From Rhizobium leguminosarum (lineage in GTDB: Bacteria; Pseudomonadota; Alphaproteobacteria; Rhizobiales; Rhizobiaceae), in contig NZ_JAGIOR010000001.1 of the NCBI RefSeq assembly GCF_017876795.1, positions 1,576,501 to 1,640,500 of the forward strand: DNA of 64,000 nt, read 5' to 3'. The notes under the pieces were generated by a model. The model was not told the origin of the DNA, searched no databases, and saw only the letters and a program-made list of their open reading frames with translations. A program made the translations under genes and the position numbers. Each line of letters begins with the position of its first letter. Position 1 is the stretch's first letter. Below, one piece after another: positions 27,519 through 36,702 of the stretch.

Positions 27519-29023
27519 CAGGCTGTTGAAAAACGTCCTGGCGCATCGGCCTTGGTCGTGATTCACTAGCTCTGTTGCGATTTGGAGCTGATGGATGCGC
27601 GGCAGCGATGCAAAGACAGGGGAACTTTTCAGCTATGTCGATTTGGAGGATCGCGTTCGTCGTGATCATCCGCTACGGGCTATCCGGCAAATCGTGAACG
27701 AGGCACTCGTTCTGCTGGAACGAGATTTTGCAGCGCTTTATTCACCGATCGGACGGCCGTCGATCGCGCCTGAAAAGCTTCTTCGAGCCATGCTTTTGCA
27801 AGCCTTCTACTCGATCCGCTCTGAGCGGCTTTTGATGGAGCGGTTGGAATACGACCTTCTTTTCCGCTGGTTCGTCGACATCGGCATTGACGACCCCGCT
27901 TGGGACCATTCGGTGTTTTCGAAGAACCGCGACCGGTTGCTCGATGGTGACATCGCTGCGAAGTTCCTGGGTGCAATCCTTTCTCAGCCCAAGATAAAGC
28001 GGCTGCTGTCAACCGACCACTTCTCTGTCGATGGCACGCTGATCGAAGCCTGGGCGTCGATGAAGAGCTTTAAGCCGAAGGACGGCTCAGGCGAACCGCC
28101 ATCGGATGGCGGCGGCCGGAATGCGCAAGCAGACTTCCATGGTGAAAAGCGTTCCAACGAGACGCATGCTTCAACGACCGACCCGGATGCAAAGCTCTAT
28201 AGGAAGGGCAAAGGCAAGGAGGCGAAGCTCTGCTTCATGGGGCATGGGCTGATGGAAAACCGCCATGGCCTGCTGGTCGACGCTTGCCTGACGGAGGCGA
28301 GCGGATTTGCCGAACGGGTCGCGGCTCTTGGGATGATTGAACCCTTTTCCGATCGGCCGCAAGCGATCACGCTGGGTGCCGACAAGGCCTATGACACCAA
28401 GGACTTCGTCAAAGACTTGCGGTCGATGAAGGTAACACCCCATGTGGCGCAGAACATCAACGGGCGCAGCTCAGCCATTGATGGGCGCACGACGCGCCAT
28501 TCCGGCTACAAGATCAGCCTGCGCATCCGCAAGCGGATCGAGGAGGCGTTCGGCTGGATCAAGACTATCGCGGGGCAGGACAAGACGAAGTTCCGCGGCC
28601 GAGACCGCGTCGGATGGGCCTTCACCTTCGCCGCCGCTGCCTATGACTTAGTGAGGTTACCGAAACTGATGGCGGTGTCGTCATGAGCGCGGCTTCAAAC
28701 TGCCGGCTGATTGGTCGCTGGCGGATCGTCGAGGCCGATCTATGGGATCGGGATTATCTCGACCTAGTCGAGCCAGCGGCGATCGCCATCGGCCCAAACG
28801 GTCGCGGCGAAATCGCCTTCGGCGCAATGCAAGCGGGCCTCGATCTCGGCTATGGCCAATCCATAGTTTCCTTCACTTGGTCTGGATTTGACGAGATGGA
28901 CGAAGTCTCGGGCGATGGTCATGCTGAGATACTCGAGGATGGCTCGATCGAGATAACCTTCACCTACCACAATGGCGACGAGGCCATCCTCAAAGCCAAA
29001 CCCGAGACTTCTTCAACAGCCTG
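27519..29023 (+). mobile_element. IS5-family element with passenger gene, inserted in an IS6 end
   Basis: A 1505-bp element with ends CAGGCTGTTGAA...TTCAACAGCCTG, flanked by CTAG (27515-27518 and 29024-29027), the 4-bp YTAR-type target of the IS5 subgroup. It carries two coupled genes, a transposase and a 114-codon passenger. Confidence 0.9.
27595..28686 (+). CDS. IS5-family transposase (363 aa)
   Basis: An intact DDE transposase. The DUF772-type N-terminus (HPLRAIRQIVNEALVLLERD, PEKLLRAMLLQAFYSIRSER) precedes the first catalytic region STDHFSVDGTLIEAWASMKS, the middle ITLGADKAYDTKDFV and the C-terminal KRIEEAFGWIKTIAGQDKTK. Its stop overlaps the passenger start (ATGA), so the two are translationally coupled. 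Confidence 0.92.
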   Translation: MRGSDAKTGELFSYVDLEDRVRRDHPLRAIRQIVNEALVLLERDFAALYSPIGRPSIAPEKLLRAMLLQAFYSIRSERLLMERLEYDLLFRWFVDIGIDDPAWDHSVFSKNRDRLLDGDIAAKFLGAILSQPKIKRLLSTDHFSVDGTLIEAWASMKSFKPKDGSGEPPSDGGGRNAQADFHGEKRSNETHASTTDPDAKLYRKGKGKEAKLCFMGHGLMENRHGLLVDACLTEASGFAERVAALGMIEPFSDRPQAITLGADKAYDTKDFVKDLRSMKVTPHVAQNINGRSSAIDGRTTRHSGYKISLRIRKRIEEAFGWIKTIAGQDKTKFRGRDRVGWAFTFAAAAYDLVRLPKLMAVSS

Positions 29024-29027
29024 CTAG
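28683..29027 (+). CDS. IS5 passenger protein of unknown function
   Basis: A 114-aa acidic protein beginning MSAASNCRLIGRWRIVEADL, with DLVEPAAIAIGPNGRGEIAF and SFTWSGFDEMDEVSGDGHAE, likely a small beta-rich fold. It lies wholly inside the IS5 element, coupled to the transposase. The last codons (SSTAC) read through the right terminal repeat and the stop TAG is the last three bases of the CTAG target, so the element does not encode its own stop. Role unknown; proteins of this type occur widely as hypothetical proteins in proteobacteria. Confidence 0.8.
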   Translation: MSAASNCRLIGRWRIVEADLWDRDYLDLVEPAAIAIGPNGRGEIAFGAMQAGLDLGYGQSIVSFTWSGFDEMDEVSGDGHAEILEDGSIEITFTYHNGDEAILKAKPETSSTAC

Positions 29028-29054
29028 TCAAAAATGGGGTCCCACGGCTTTCGC

Positions 29055-29771
29055 TTATGCGGTTTGCAGGCGTGCGATTTCGTTCCACATCTGCATAGCT
29101 TCGGTTCTCAGTTCGCGGTGATGGTCTGATGAGATCTCGTGGCGTGGAATGTGAAAAAGGTTGGCAACAGGGTCATGAATTGAAGCAAAACGCTGGAGAT
29201 GTCGGGCTGACTTGAAGCCCTTCATGATCCGTTCTCGCCGCCGGGTCGGTTGATGAGAATTCTCAGCACGATTGTTCAATCCCTTGTGCGAGCGATGCTC
29301 GACACCTGGCATGATATCGCGTTTTGCGGCGCCATAGGACCGAAGTTTGTCGGTGATCATCACACGCGGTGAACGACCTTGCCCTTTCAGAAGCTTTCGC
29401 ATCAGACGCTTTGCAGCTTTGACATTTCGGCGGTTCTGGACCAGAACATCAAGGACGAAGCCGTCCTGATCGACGGCGCGCCAAAGCCAGTGTTTCTTGC
29501 CGCCAATGGAGATGACGACCTCATCAAGGTGCCATTTGTCGCCGAGCTTGCCGGTCGATCGCTTCCGGATATCGTTGGCAAAGTGCCCTCCGAATTTCTC
29601 AGCCCAGAGCCTCACGGTTTGGTGAGATACGATGACCCCACGCGCCGCCAGCATATCCTCGACCATGCGCAGACTGAGCGGAAACCGGAAATAAAGCCAA
29701 ACGGCATGTGCAATCACATCGGCTGGAAATCGGTGGCGACGATAAAGAGGATCACGGGCAAGTCGGGTCAT
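29055..29771 (-). CDS. IS6-family transposase (copy 3)
   Basis: Intact coding sequence of the same IS6 transposase as at 5398 and 9203, on the opposite strand. The element's right terminal repeat is disrupted by IS5, so the protein may act only on other copies. Confidence 0.92.
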   Translation of the reverse strand: MTRLARDPLYRRHRFPADVIAHAVWLYFRFPLSLRMVEDMLAARGVIVSHQTVRLWAEKFGGHFANDIRKRSTGKLGDKWHLDEVVISIGGKKHWLWRAVDQDGFVLDVLVQNRRNVKAAKRLMRKLLKGQGRSPRVMITDKLRSYGAAKRDIMPGVEHRSHKGLNNRAENSHQPTRRRERIMKGFKSARHLQRFASIHDPVANLFHIPRHEISSDHHRELRTEAMQMWNEIARLQTA

Positions 29772-29820
29772 GCCGCCAGATCCCACATTTTGCTCGACGC
29801 CCGGTTAACGTTACAGTGCC

Positions 29821-30718
29821 GTCATGACGGCCTTCCTTGTCAAGCTCTCGAACGCGTGGTTGAATAGCATATGACTTAGTAGACTATAAGGCGCAGACAT
29901 TTGCATGACGATGCCAGTCCATCCCAAATAAACCCTCGGCGATAGAAAAGAATTCCAGTTCACAATCCCACATTGTAACATCCGACAGGCATCAGCCGTT
30001 CAAAAAATTAGGCGGACACCTGGAAACGACCAATCTGCTAAACCTGCATCCACAGGCAAGGTGATCCAGGAAAGACGGCTTAGCGAACCGACGCTCCATT
30101 GGCTTTCGCCCGAAAGCGTCATCGGGAATAGTCTGATCACGGACGAGCTCTATGGGGTTTGCACCACCGATCCCGACGACCTGCTGAAGCGGACCCGTCA
30201 GAAAGGCCATGCCGTTCCCGCTGCTCACGAAGGAGAGACCGACGCTTCGTAACCGCTGTTCCACTCCCACCTTGCCCGTAGTCACCTGATCTGTGATCGG
30301 CTTTATGGATGAAGAACGGGAGTTTCTCCATGGAGACTTTTGAGGCGCCCGTATCATGCCCTTCGTTACGCTCGACTCCGGTGCGCCCGCGGCGGCGCTG
30401 CGTGGAACATCGCCAGGCAACGGTCAGTCGTCCCATTCGCTCCGGCCGCTGCCGACTGAGTTGCCCAAGGCGACGCGAACGTGGGCAGATCCGTGTTTTA
30501 AGGTATTTGCTTGCTAAGCAAGCTGGGCGCAGAGTTCGATCCCTTTCAAGGCGAACGCTCGCCTCTCAGTGGCAAGTGACTTCCAGAAGCGGCTGATGCA
30601 AATAGAACGATAGCCTTGGGCATGGCTCGGGGAAACCCTAAAAAGTGATCTCAACAAAAATAAAGGTCTTCTTAAAGTTGCGAAACGCCGCTAGTCTTCC
30701 CGCGAGAGGGAGGCAGCA
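29821..30718. other. ~900-bp interval without a convincing gene
   Basis: Short open frames exist on both strands (for example 30061-30252 plus, 29992-30420 minus), but none shows a recognisable domain or a good ribosome-binding site, and the two strands compete. The last ~100 bp before 30719 are AT-rich and end with GAGAGGGAGGCAGCA, a strong ribosome-binding site for the large helicase gene, so its promoter is presumably here. Confidence 0.4.
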
Positions 30719-33493
30719 ATGCAGATTTTCGAAAGTAATGGTACAGAGGAACAAGAAGCCGAAAAATCCGACAATCCTACCGTTGTTGTCGATGTTGCCG
30801 CCAGCTTCACCTACGCATCTTACCAAAATGCCATTCCGGTAATCCGCTCGATTCAGATTGAGAATAATACTGATAGGCACATTGAAAACTGCCGTCTCGA
30901 CCTGACGTCTTCGCCTTCGTTCCTAAGGCCGAAATCATGGATTGTTGATCGCCTGATGCCGGGCGATCGCCTTCCGCTGGTCGATCGGAAAGTCGAATTC
31001 GACGCCGCCTATCTCTCCGGCCTAAATGAGGCAGAGCGCGGTGAGATCACGCTACGTCTATCCAGGGGTGGAGAGATTCTGGACGAACGACGCCTTCCCG
31101 TCAGACTGCTTGCGCGAGACGAATGGGGAGGCGTTGCCGATATGGTGCAACTGCTGCCAGCCTTCGTCATGCCGAACGATCCGGGAGTTGCCCAAATCCT
31201 GCGGATGGCAGCGGAAAGGCTAGCTGCCCACGGTCAGCCAGGAGGATTGGACGGCTATCAGTCGCAGAATCCCCAGCGAGCCTACGTGCTCGCCGCAGCT
31301 ATCTATTCAGCCGTTGCCGGGATGGGGTTTCACTACGCAGAGCCGCCGGCAAGTTTTGAAAGTCGCGGCCAGAAGATTCGGCGTCCCAGCACAATTGCCG
31401 AGGAGCGCCTGGCGACCTGTCTTGATACTACCCTTCTTTTTGCCGCCGGGCTGGAAGCCGCCGGATTGCATCCGGTCGTCTTGATGTTCGATGGGCATGC
31501 GGCAGTTGGTGTATGGCTGTCCAAGAGAACCTTTGCCCATGCGATCGAGACGGATCATATGGAGGTCCGAAAGGCCCTGGCATCGCGCGAGTTGATAGTG
31601 TTTGAAACGACTGGCGTGACGCATCGTCCCGCCATGACCTTGGAAAGTGCACAGCGGGCCCTGGACAGCCGTCTCGGAGAAGGCGAAGCTCACGCATTCG
31701 TCGCGGCGATCGATGTCAGGCGATCGAGAAGCGGCGGGGTTATGCCACTCGCCTCACATGAGCCGATCCGGCGCAATGTCCTCGATGACGAAATGTCACC
31801 CGTCGCAGATTTGCCACTTCCCTCAGCCCCCAATTTCGGCGAGTTACCGGCTGATATCATCGAGGTCAGACCGACCACCGCCGCGGGCCGCATCGACCGC
31901 TGGCAGAAGAAGCTGTTGGATCTCACCCTTCGCAACCGGCTCCTCAACTTTCCGGAATCGAAGAAGACGATTCCATTTCTCTGCACTGACGTCGCCTTTC
32001 TCGAAGACCGACTCGCGAATGGCGCTGCAGTACGGATCATTTCGTTGCCCGAACAGAACCCGCTCGGCGAACGGGACGCGGCGCTCTATCGTGACGTGCA
32101 CGGCCGCGATCTTCAGCGCAATTTTGCTGCCGAAGCTCTACTGAGGGACGAACTCCCGTCGCCACTGGACACGCACCAGCTCGAGGCTCGGTTGATCGAC
32201 CTGTACAGGCAGGTCCGTAATGATTTTGCCGAGGGCGGAGCAAACACCCTCTTTCTTGCCGTCGGCTTCCTGCGGTGGAAGAAGAAACCGGAGGATGAGC
32301 GCAGCTATCGAGCCCCGCTTTTGTTGGTTCCGGTAAAGCTTGAGCGCCGCAGTGCCAGTTCGCGCTTTACGATCCGCTTTCATGAGGATGAGCCGCGCTT
32401 CAATGCCACTCTCTTGCAATTCCTGGAGCGGGATTTTGACCTGACGCTTCCCCAGTTCGGCGGCGATCTGCCGCTCGATGACAATGGGGTGGATGTACCG
32501 CGTCTTCTCGCGATGATGCGGCAGGCGGTCCGTGACGTGCCAGGTATGGAGGTTGTGGACGAGACAGCATTGTCGACCTTCTCCTTCGCGAAATTCCTCA
32601 TGTGGAAGGATCTCGTCGAACGCACCGAGGCGCTTCGCGAGAACCGGGTGGTCCGCCATCTGATCGATACGCCGGAGGAAGCTTTCCAAGCAGGCGGCGG
32701 ACAATCGGCGTTCCACGACGAGCGCGAACTCGATCATGCTTACGCGCCAGCGGACATCATTTGCCTTCTTCCGTCAGATTCATCCCAGACAGCGGCAAGC
32801 CTGGCGGCCGCTGAGGGCCGAGATTTCGTCATTGTCGGTCCTCCCGGTACGGGCAAGAGCCAGACCATCGCAAACATGATCGCGAACTGCCTCGCGGTGG
32901 GAAAAACGGTCCTGTTCGTCGCTGAAAAGACGGCCGCGCTCGACGTGGTCTATCGTCGATTACGCGCGCACGGCCTCGGCGATCACTGCATCGAATTGCA
33001 TTCGCACAAGGCTGATCGCCGTCATTTCCTTGGACAGCTCAAGGCAGCCTGGGAGCATGGCGGTCGGACCGATGCGTCGGAGTGGGTCGCGATCAACGAG
33101 CGACTTCGATTGCGCCGCGACGAGCTCAATGCCTACGTCGGAGCTTTGCACAATCGTTATCCAAACGGCTGGACCCCTTATCTGGCATTGGGCGTCGCGC
33201 TCCTGGCTGTCGACGCTCCGGCACCAACCTTGTCATGGTTGGAACGAGACGCTCATGACGCGCAGACGTTACGCGAGCTTGAAGACCTTGCGGGCGAGCT
33301 CGGCCTCGTTTTCGCATCGGTGGAGCGGCAGCCCGCACTGGACCTTGTGAGGGTTGGCGAATGGACTTCCGCCTGGCAGGATGGGTTGTTAGCGTCCGCA
33401 CAATCGTTGCAGAATGCGATCGATTTGTTGGCCAGCTCAATCGACGGGTATCTCGCGAGCATGAGCCTGAAGCCGCGGGAACGGTCGTCATAA
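30719..33493 (+). CDS. Hhe-like DUF4011/helicase protein, N-terminal part (ends at an in-frame TAA)
   Basis: The first 924 codons of a ~1993-codon frame. Order: a beta-rich N-terminal domain (~20-130); a transglutaminase-like region with Cys and His in RLATCLDTTLLFAAGL and FDGHAAVGVWL (~235-270); a DUF4011 domain starting RWQKKLLDLTLRNRLLNF (~395) through FLRWKKKPEDERSYRAPLLL; then a superfamily-1 helicase core with Walker A GPPGTGKSQT at ~707. The frame stops at TAA 33491-33493, but the same register continues with coherent sequence (VELQALEGLARALQKC) to 36700. This is the architecture of the single-protein Hhe anti-phage family. A GGGAGGCAGC site precedes the ATG. First gene of a three-gene operon. 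Confidence 0.85.
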   Translation: MQIFESNGTEEQEAEKSDNPTVVVDVAASFTYASYQNAIPVIRSIQIENNTDRHIENCRLDLTSSPSFLRPKSWIVDRLMPGDRLPLVDRKVEFDAAYLSGLNEAERGEITLRLSRGGEILDERRLPVRLLARDEWGGVADMVQLLPAFVMPNDPGVAQILRMAAERLAAHGQPGGLDGYQSQNPQRAYVLAAAIYSAVAGMGFHYAEPPASFESRGQKIRRPSTIAEERLATCLDTTLLFAAGLEAAGLHPVVLMFDGHAAVGVWLSKRTFAHAIETDHMEVRKALASRELIVFETTGVTHRPAMTLESAQRALDSRLGEGEAHAFVAAIDVRRSRSGGVMPLASHEPIRRNVLDDEMSPVADLPLPSAPNFGELPADIIEVRPTTAAGRIDRWQKKLLDLTLRNRLLNFPESKKTIPFLCTDVAFLEDRLANGAAVRIISLPEQNPLGERDAALYRDVHGRDLQRNFAAEALLRDELPSPLDTHQLEARLIDLYRQVRNDFAEGGANTLFLAVGFLRWKKKPEDERSYRAPLLLVPVKLERRSASSRFTIRFHEDEPRFNATLLQFLERDFDLTLPQFGGDLPLDDNGVDVPRLLAMMRQAVRDVPGMEVVDETALSTFSFAKFLMWKDLVERTEALRENRVVRHLIDTPEEAFQAGGGQSAFHDERELDHAYAPADIICLLPSDSSQTAASLAAAEGRDFVIVGPPGTGKSQTIANMIANCLAVGKTVLFVAEKTAALDVVYRRLRAHGLGDHCIELHSHKADRRHFLGQLKAAWEHGGRTDASEWVAINERLRLRRDELNAYVGALHNRYPNGWTPYLALGVALLAVDAPAPTLSWLERDAHDAQTLRELEDLAGELGLVFASVERQPALDLVRVGEWTSAWQDGLLASAQSLQNAIDLLASSIDGYLASMSLKPRERSS

Positions 33494-36400
33494 GTCGAAC
33501 TCCAAGCACTGGAAGGTCTAGCGCGAGCACTGCAGAAATGCCGAGGTCGCGACATCACGATCGCATTCGATCGTGACTTCGCGCGATGTGCCGAGGCACT
33601 GGAAAGTCTTCGAAATTCTATCGAGGCCTATCGCGAAGCAGAGCGCGGACTTGCAGCATCTTATGGAGCCTCCGCCGTCCGCGATCTCGATCCGGACGTG
33701 CTGGATCGCCAATGGCGAGAGGCGAGCGCTTCGTTTTGGCCAAACGCGATGCTCGGCAAGCGCAAGATTCAAAAGCTGCTGCAAAGCTATGCCGATAAAG
33801 GTACCGTGGAACCGGAGCAGGACCTTCCACTATTGCGCCGCATGAAGGATTGCCTGGCGGCGATCGACCAGAATCTGTTGAACGGAAAACCCTTGCCGAT
33901 ACATGGCCTGGGCACAGACGTCGGAGTGGTTGCCCAAACTTTGGAACTAGCGCGAGAGTTTCGTGCTACCATGCCGCTTCCGGGACGTGATCAGGAAGAG
34001 ATACGGTCGGCGCTCCGCATCATCGCACCATGTCTCCACGCAGTGGTTGAAATCGATGGCGTCCGGCAAGGGGGAGAAAGGCTTCTTGCCGCAGTCGAAG
34101 GCTTTAAGGAAGCGCGACAGCGCTTCAGCACGATTGCGGGGTGGGATCGCTCTGGTGAGAAAGACGTGGCCGACCTTGCGACGCTCAGGGACAAGCTTGA
34201 TGCACTCATCGGAGCACGACATCTGCTTCGCGATTGGTCGGCCTGGTGCCGGATCAGAAGCCGCGCAATGCACGCGAACCTGTCCTCTCTGGTCGAACAG
34301 ATTGAGACTGGGGTGATCCGGCCCGAGGAAGCGCGAGCTGCGTTTCGCCTCGGTTACGCGAGGTGGTGGCTTCCGAAGGTTCTGGACGCAGACCCTGTTC
34401 TGCGGAATTTCCGCCGTTTCCAGCACGAAAACGCAATCCGTGAATTTCGTGAAATCGATGATCTCGTTCGATCACACGCTACCTCACGTGTCGTCAGTGT
34501 GATTGCTCACGGGTTGCCGCCGGTTCAGAGCGTTCCACGGAATTCGGAACTCGGCCTCTTGCGCTACCAGATGGAGTTGCAACGGCCGAGCCAGTCAATA
34601 CGAGACATGATCGGCAAGATGCCGCAGAACTTTTCAAAGCTCGCACCCTGCATGCTTATGTCGCCGCTTTCCATTGCTCAATATCTTCCACCGAACCAGG
34701 CGTTGTTTGACGTTGTAATCTTCGATGAGGCGTCGCAGATCACCACTTGGGACGCTGTTGGCGCCATAGCGCGTGCGCGCCAGACCATCATCGTCGGGGA
34801 TCCGAAACAGTTGCCCCCGACTAACTTCTTCGGGCGCAACGAGGAAGAGGAGGACGTCGCCGATCACGAGAAGGATCTGGAGAGCATTCTTGACGAGGCG
34901 AAGGCGGCTGGTATTCCAGTCCGCGATTTAAGATGGCATTACCGCAGTCGAAGCGAATCTCTGATCGCTTTCTCCAACCACCACTACTACCAGAACCGTC
35001 TGGTGACGTTTCCGTCGCCTGCCGTCGAAGACCGCGCCGTGCATCTGCGCAAGGTACCTAACGGCATTTACGACCGTGGGAAAAGCAGAACCAACCGCAC
35101 CGAAGCAGAGGCAGTCGCGAAAGAAGCCGTTTCCCGAATGAAGGCGTGGCTGAAACTGCCTGAAAAAGATCGCCCGACGCTTGGGGTGATCACCTTTAAC
35201 GCGCAGCAGCAGTCCCTGATTCTCGATCTCCTGGATGCCGCGCGCCGAGACGATCCGGAGCTCGAGTGGTTCTTTGTCGAGGAACGGGTCGAGCCCACGA
35301 TCGTCAAGAACCTGGAGAACGTGCAGGGCGACGAGCGAGACGTCATCCTGTTTTCGATCACGTTCTGGAAGGACGCCGCTGGCAAGCTAACGATGGATTT
35401 CGGCGCGCTCAACCGGGACGGCGGCGAGCGGCGCCTCAATGTTGCTGTGACGCGTGCGCGCCAAGAACTCGTCGTCTTCTCGGGTTTCACGGCTGACCAG
35501 ATCGATCCTACCCGAACCAAGGCGGTCGCCGTACAGCATCTGAAGACATTCCTCGACTATGCCGAGCGTGGCGCGATCGCCCTGCCGGCCCAGGATATCG
35601 GTTCTGTCGGCGGTTTCGACTCCCCTTTCGAGGAGGCAGTTGCTGCACAATTGGAGCGGCACGGCTGGAGAGTCGTGCCGCAGGTCGGGATTTCCGGATT
35701 CCGGATCGATTTCGGTATCCGCCACCCGGATCTGGCAGGTACCTATCTGGCAGGCGTGGAGTGCGATGGCGCCACCTATCACGGATCGGCCACCGCCAGA
35801 GACCGCGACAAGGTCCGTGAACAGGTATTGAGGGGCCTTGGCTGGAATATACTGCGCGTCTGGTCGACCGATTGGTGGTTTGATGCGGCAGGCTGCGCCG
35901 AGCGGCTTCATGCCGGCCTCGAAGCCCTGTTGGAGGAGAGCAGGGCGCGTCGCGCTACCGAACTGGAGGACGCTGCGACCCATTGGGACATGGGACATGA
36001 GGTGGAGGGGATTGACGAAATTCGTGACGACGAAGCCGCCACTCCTGTCGAGCAGGCTATTTTGCCTCCAGAGACCGTCAAGACCGAACTCGTCTCTGTG
36101 GGGACGCCACTGTCCAGCGTGTCTGAGTCGGTCGAAATGCAACCACCTGCAGCTTCGGTTGGCGACGAAGCCTCGGATAAGCGGCGATACTGTGTCGCCG
36201 ATCTGTCCAGCTTCCGAGCCGATCCCGATCAGTTCTTCGAATTCGGCTATAGGGATACCCTGCGAGGTATGATCGAAGTGGTCATTGAAACCGAAAGCCC
36301 GTTACGCACAGACATACTAGCCCAGCGGCTATCTCGTGCGCACGGCTGGTTGCGGACCGGCGGACGAATCCGGGAGAGGATTGACCTTCATCTCCGCGGT

Positions 36401-36700
36401 CTCGACACGACCAAGGAATCGAGCGGCGAATTTGTCTGGAAGGTGGGGACCGTTTCCGAAATCATTCCGTATCGGCAACCAGCCAGCGAGGATGCACGCA
36501 GGTCGATCGCCGATATCCCGCTTGCGGAACTCGCTTTTGTGGTACTCGACAATCCCGACTTACTGGACCAGTTGGACCCCGCGCGGGATCTGGCTCGGCT
36601 GCTTGGTGTCGAGCGCCTCGCCGCTGTTTCCCGTGCGCGGCTCGACGAAGCGATTGCGAGGGCGCGGCAGCATATTTCAACCACTCATTCATTCGAGTAG
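33494..36700 (+). CDS. Hhe-like protein, C-terminal part: helicase motifs, Vsr/DUF559-like nuclease, DUF3320
   Basis: In frame with the preceding ORF after its TAA; an internal GTG at 33698 is the first start-like codon of a 1000-codon ORF. Numbered over the whole ~1993-aa protein, Walker B is VVIFDEASQITTWD (~1334), then GDPKQLPPTNFF, the motif III-VI region LENVQGDERDVILFS and NVAVTRARQELVVFS. A PD-(D/E)xK nuclease of the Vsr/DUF559 kind follows at ~1633-1725 (FDSPFEEAVAAQLERHGWRV, ISGFRIDFGI, AGVECDGATYH, GWNILRVWSTDWW), and a DUF3320 domain at ~1824-1885. Helicase and nuclease motifs look intact. Whether this half is made depends on read-through or re-initiation. Two bases separate it from the SbcD-like gene. 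Confidence 0.82.
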   Translation, partial: VELQALEGLARALQKCRGRDITIAFDRDFARCAEALESLRNSIEAYREAERGLAASYGASAVRDLDPDVLDRQWREASASFWPNAMLGKRKIQKLLQSYADKGTVEPEQDLPLLRRMKDCLAAIDQNLLNGKPLPIHGLGTDVGVVAQTLELAREFRATMPLPGRDQEEIRSALRIIAPCLHAVVEIDGVRQGGERLLAAVEGFKEARQRFSTIAGWDRSGEKDVADLATLRDKLDALIGARHLLRDWSAWCRIRSRAMHANLSSLVEQIETGVIRPEEARAAFRLGYARWWLPKVLDADPVLRNFRRFQHENAIREFREIDDLVRSHATSRVVSVIAHGLPPVQSVPRNSELGLLRYQMELQRPSQSIRDMIGKMPQNFSKLAPCMLMSPLSIAQYLPPNQALFDVVIFDEASQITTWDAVGAIARARQTIIVGDPKQLPPTNFFGRNEEEEDVADHEKDLESILDEAKAAGIPVRDLRWHYRSRSESLIAFSNHHYYQNRLVTFPSPAVEDRAVHLRKVPNGIYDRGKSRTNRTEAEAVAKEAVSRMKAWLKLPEKDRPTLGVITFNAQQQSLILDLLDAARRDDPELEWFFVEERVEPTIVKNLENVQGDERDVILFSITFWKDAAGKLTMDFGALNRDGGERRLNVAVTRARQELVVFSGFTADQIDPTRTKAVAVQHLKTFLDYAERGAIALPAQDIGSVGGFDSPFEEAVAAQLERHGWRVVPQVGISGFRIDFGIRHPDLAGTYLAGVECDGATYHGSATARDRDKVREQVLRGLGWNILRVWSTDWWFDAAGCAERLHAGLEALLEESRARRATELEDAATHWDMGHEVEGIDEIRDDEAATPVEQAILPPETVKTELVSVGTPLSSVSESVEMQPPAASVGDEASDKRRYCVADLSSFRADPDQFFEFGYRDTLRGMIEVVIETESPLRTDILAQRLSRAHGWLRTGGRIRERIDLHLRGLDTTKESSGEFVWKVGTVSEIIPYRQPASEDARRSIADIPLAELAFVVLDNPDLLDQLDPARDLARLLGVERLAAVSRARLDEAIARARQHISTTHSFE

Positions 36701-36702
36701 CC

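Larger units (their letters stand above)
27493..29820 (-). mobile_element. IS6-family insertion sequence, copy 3, interrupted by IS5
   Basis: The outer ends are at 27493 (GGCACTGTAAAGTTAATCGG) and 29820. The first 26 bp of the terminal repeat are separated from the rest by a 1505-bp IS5 element with a CTAG duplication. The outer flanks do not match each other, so this copy marks a further IS6-mediated rearrangement joining an IS21 fragment to the 29.8-kb region. Confidence 0.9.

Noticed and set aside
29992-30420. 142-codon minus-strand ORF upstream of the helicase gene
   Set aside because: No recognisable domain, no ribosome-binding site, and a competing plus-strand frame; treated as non-coding.
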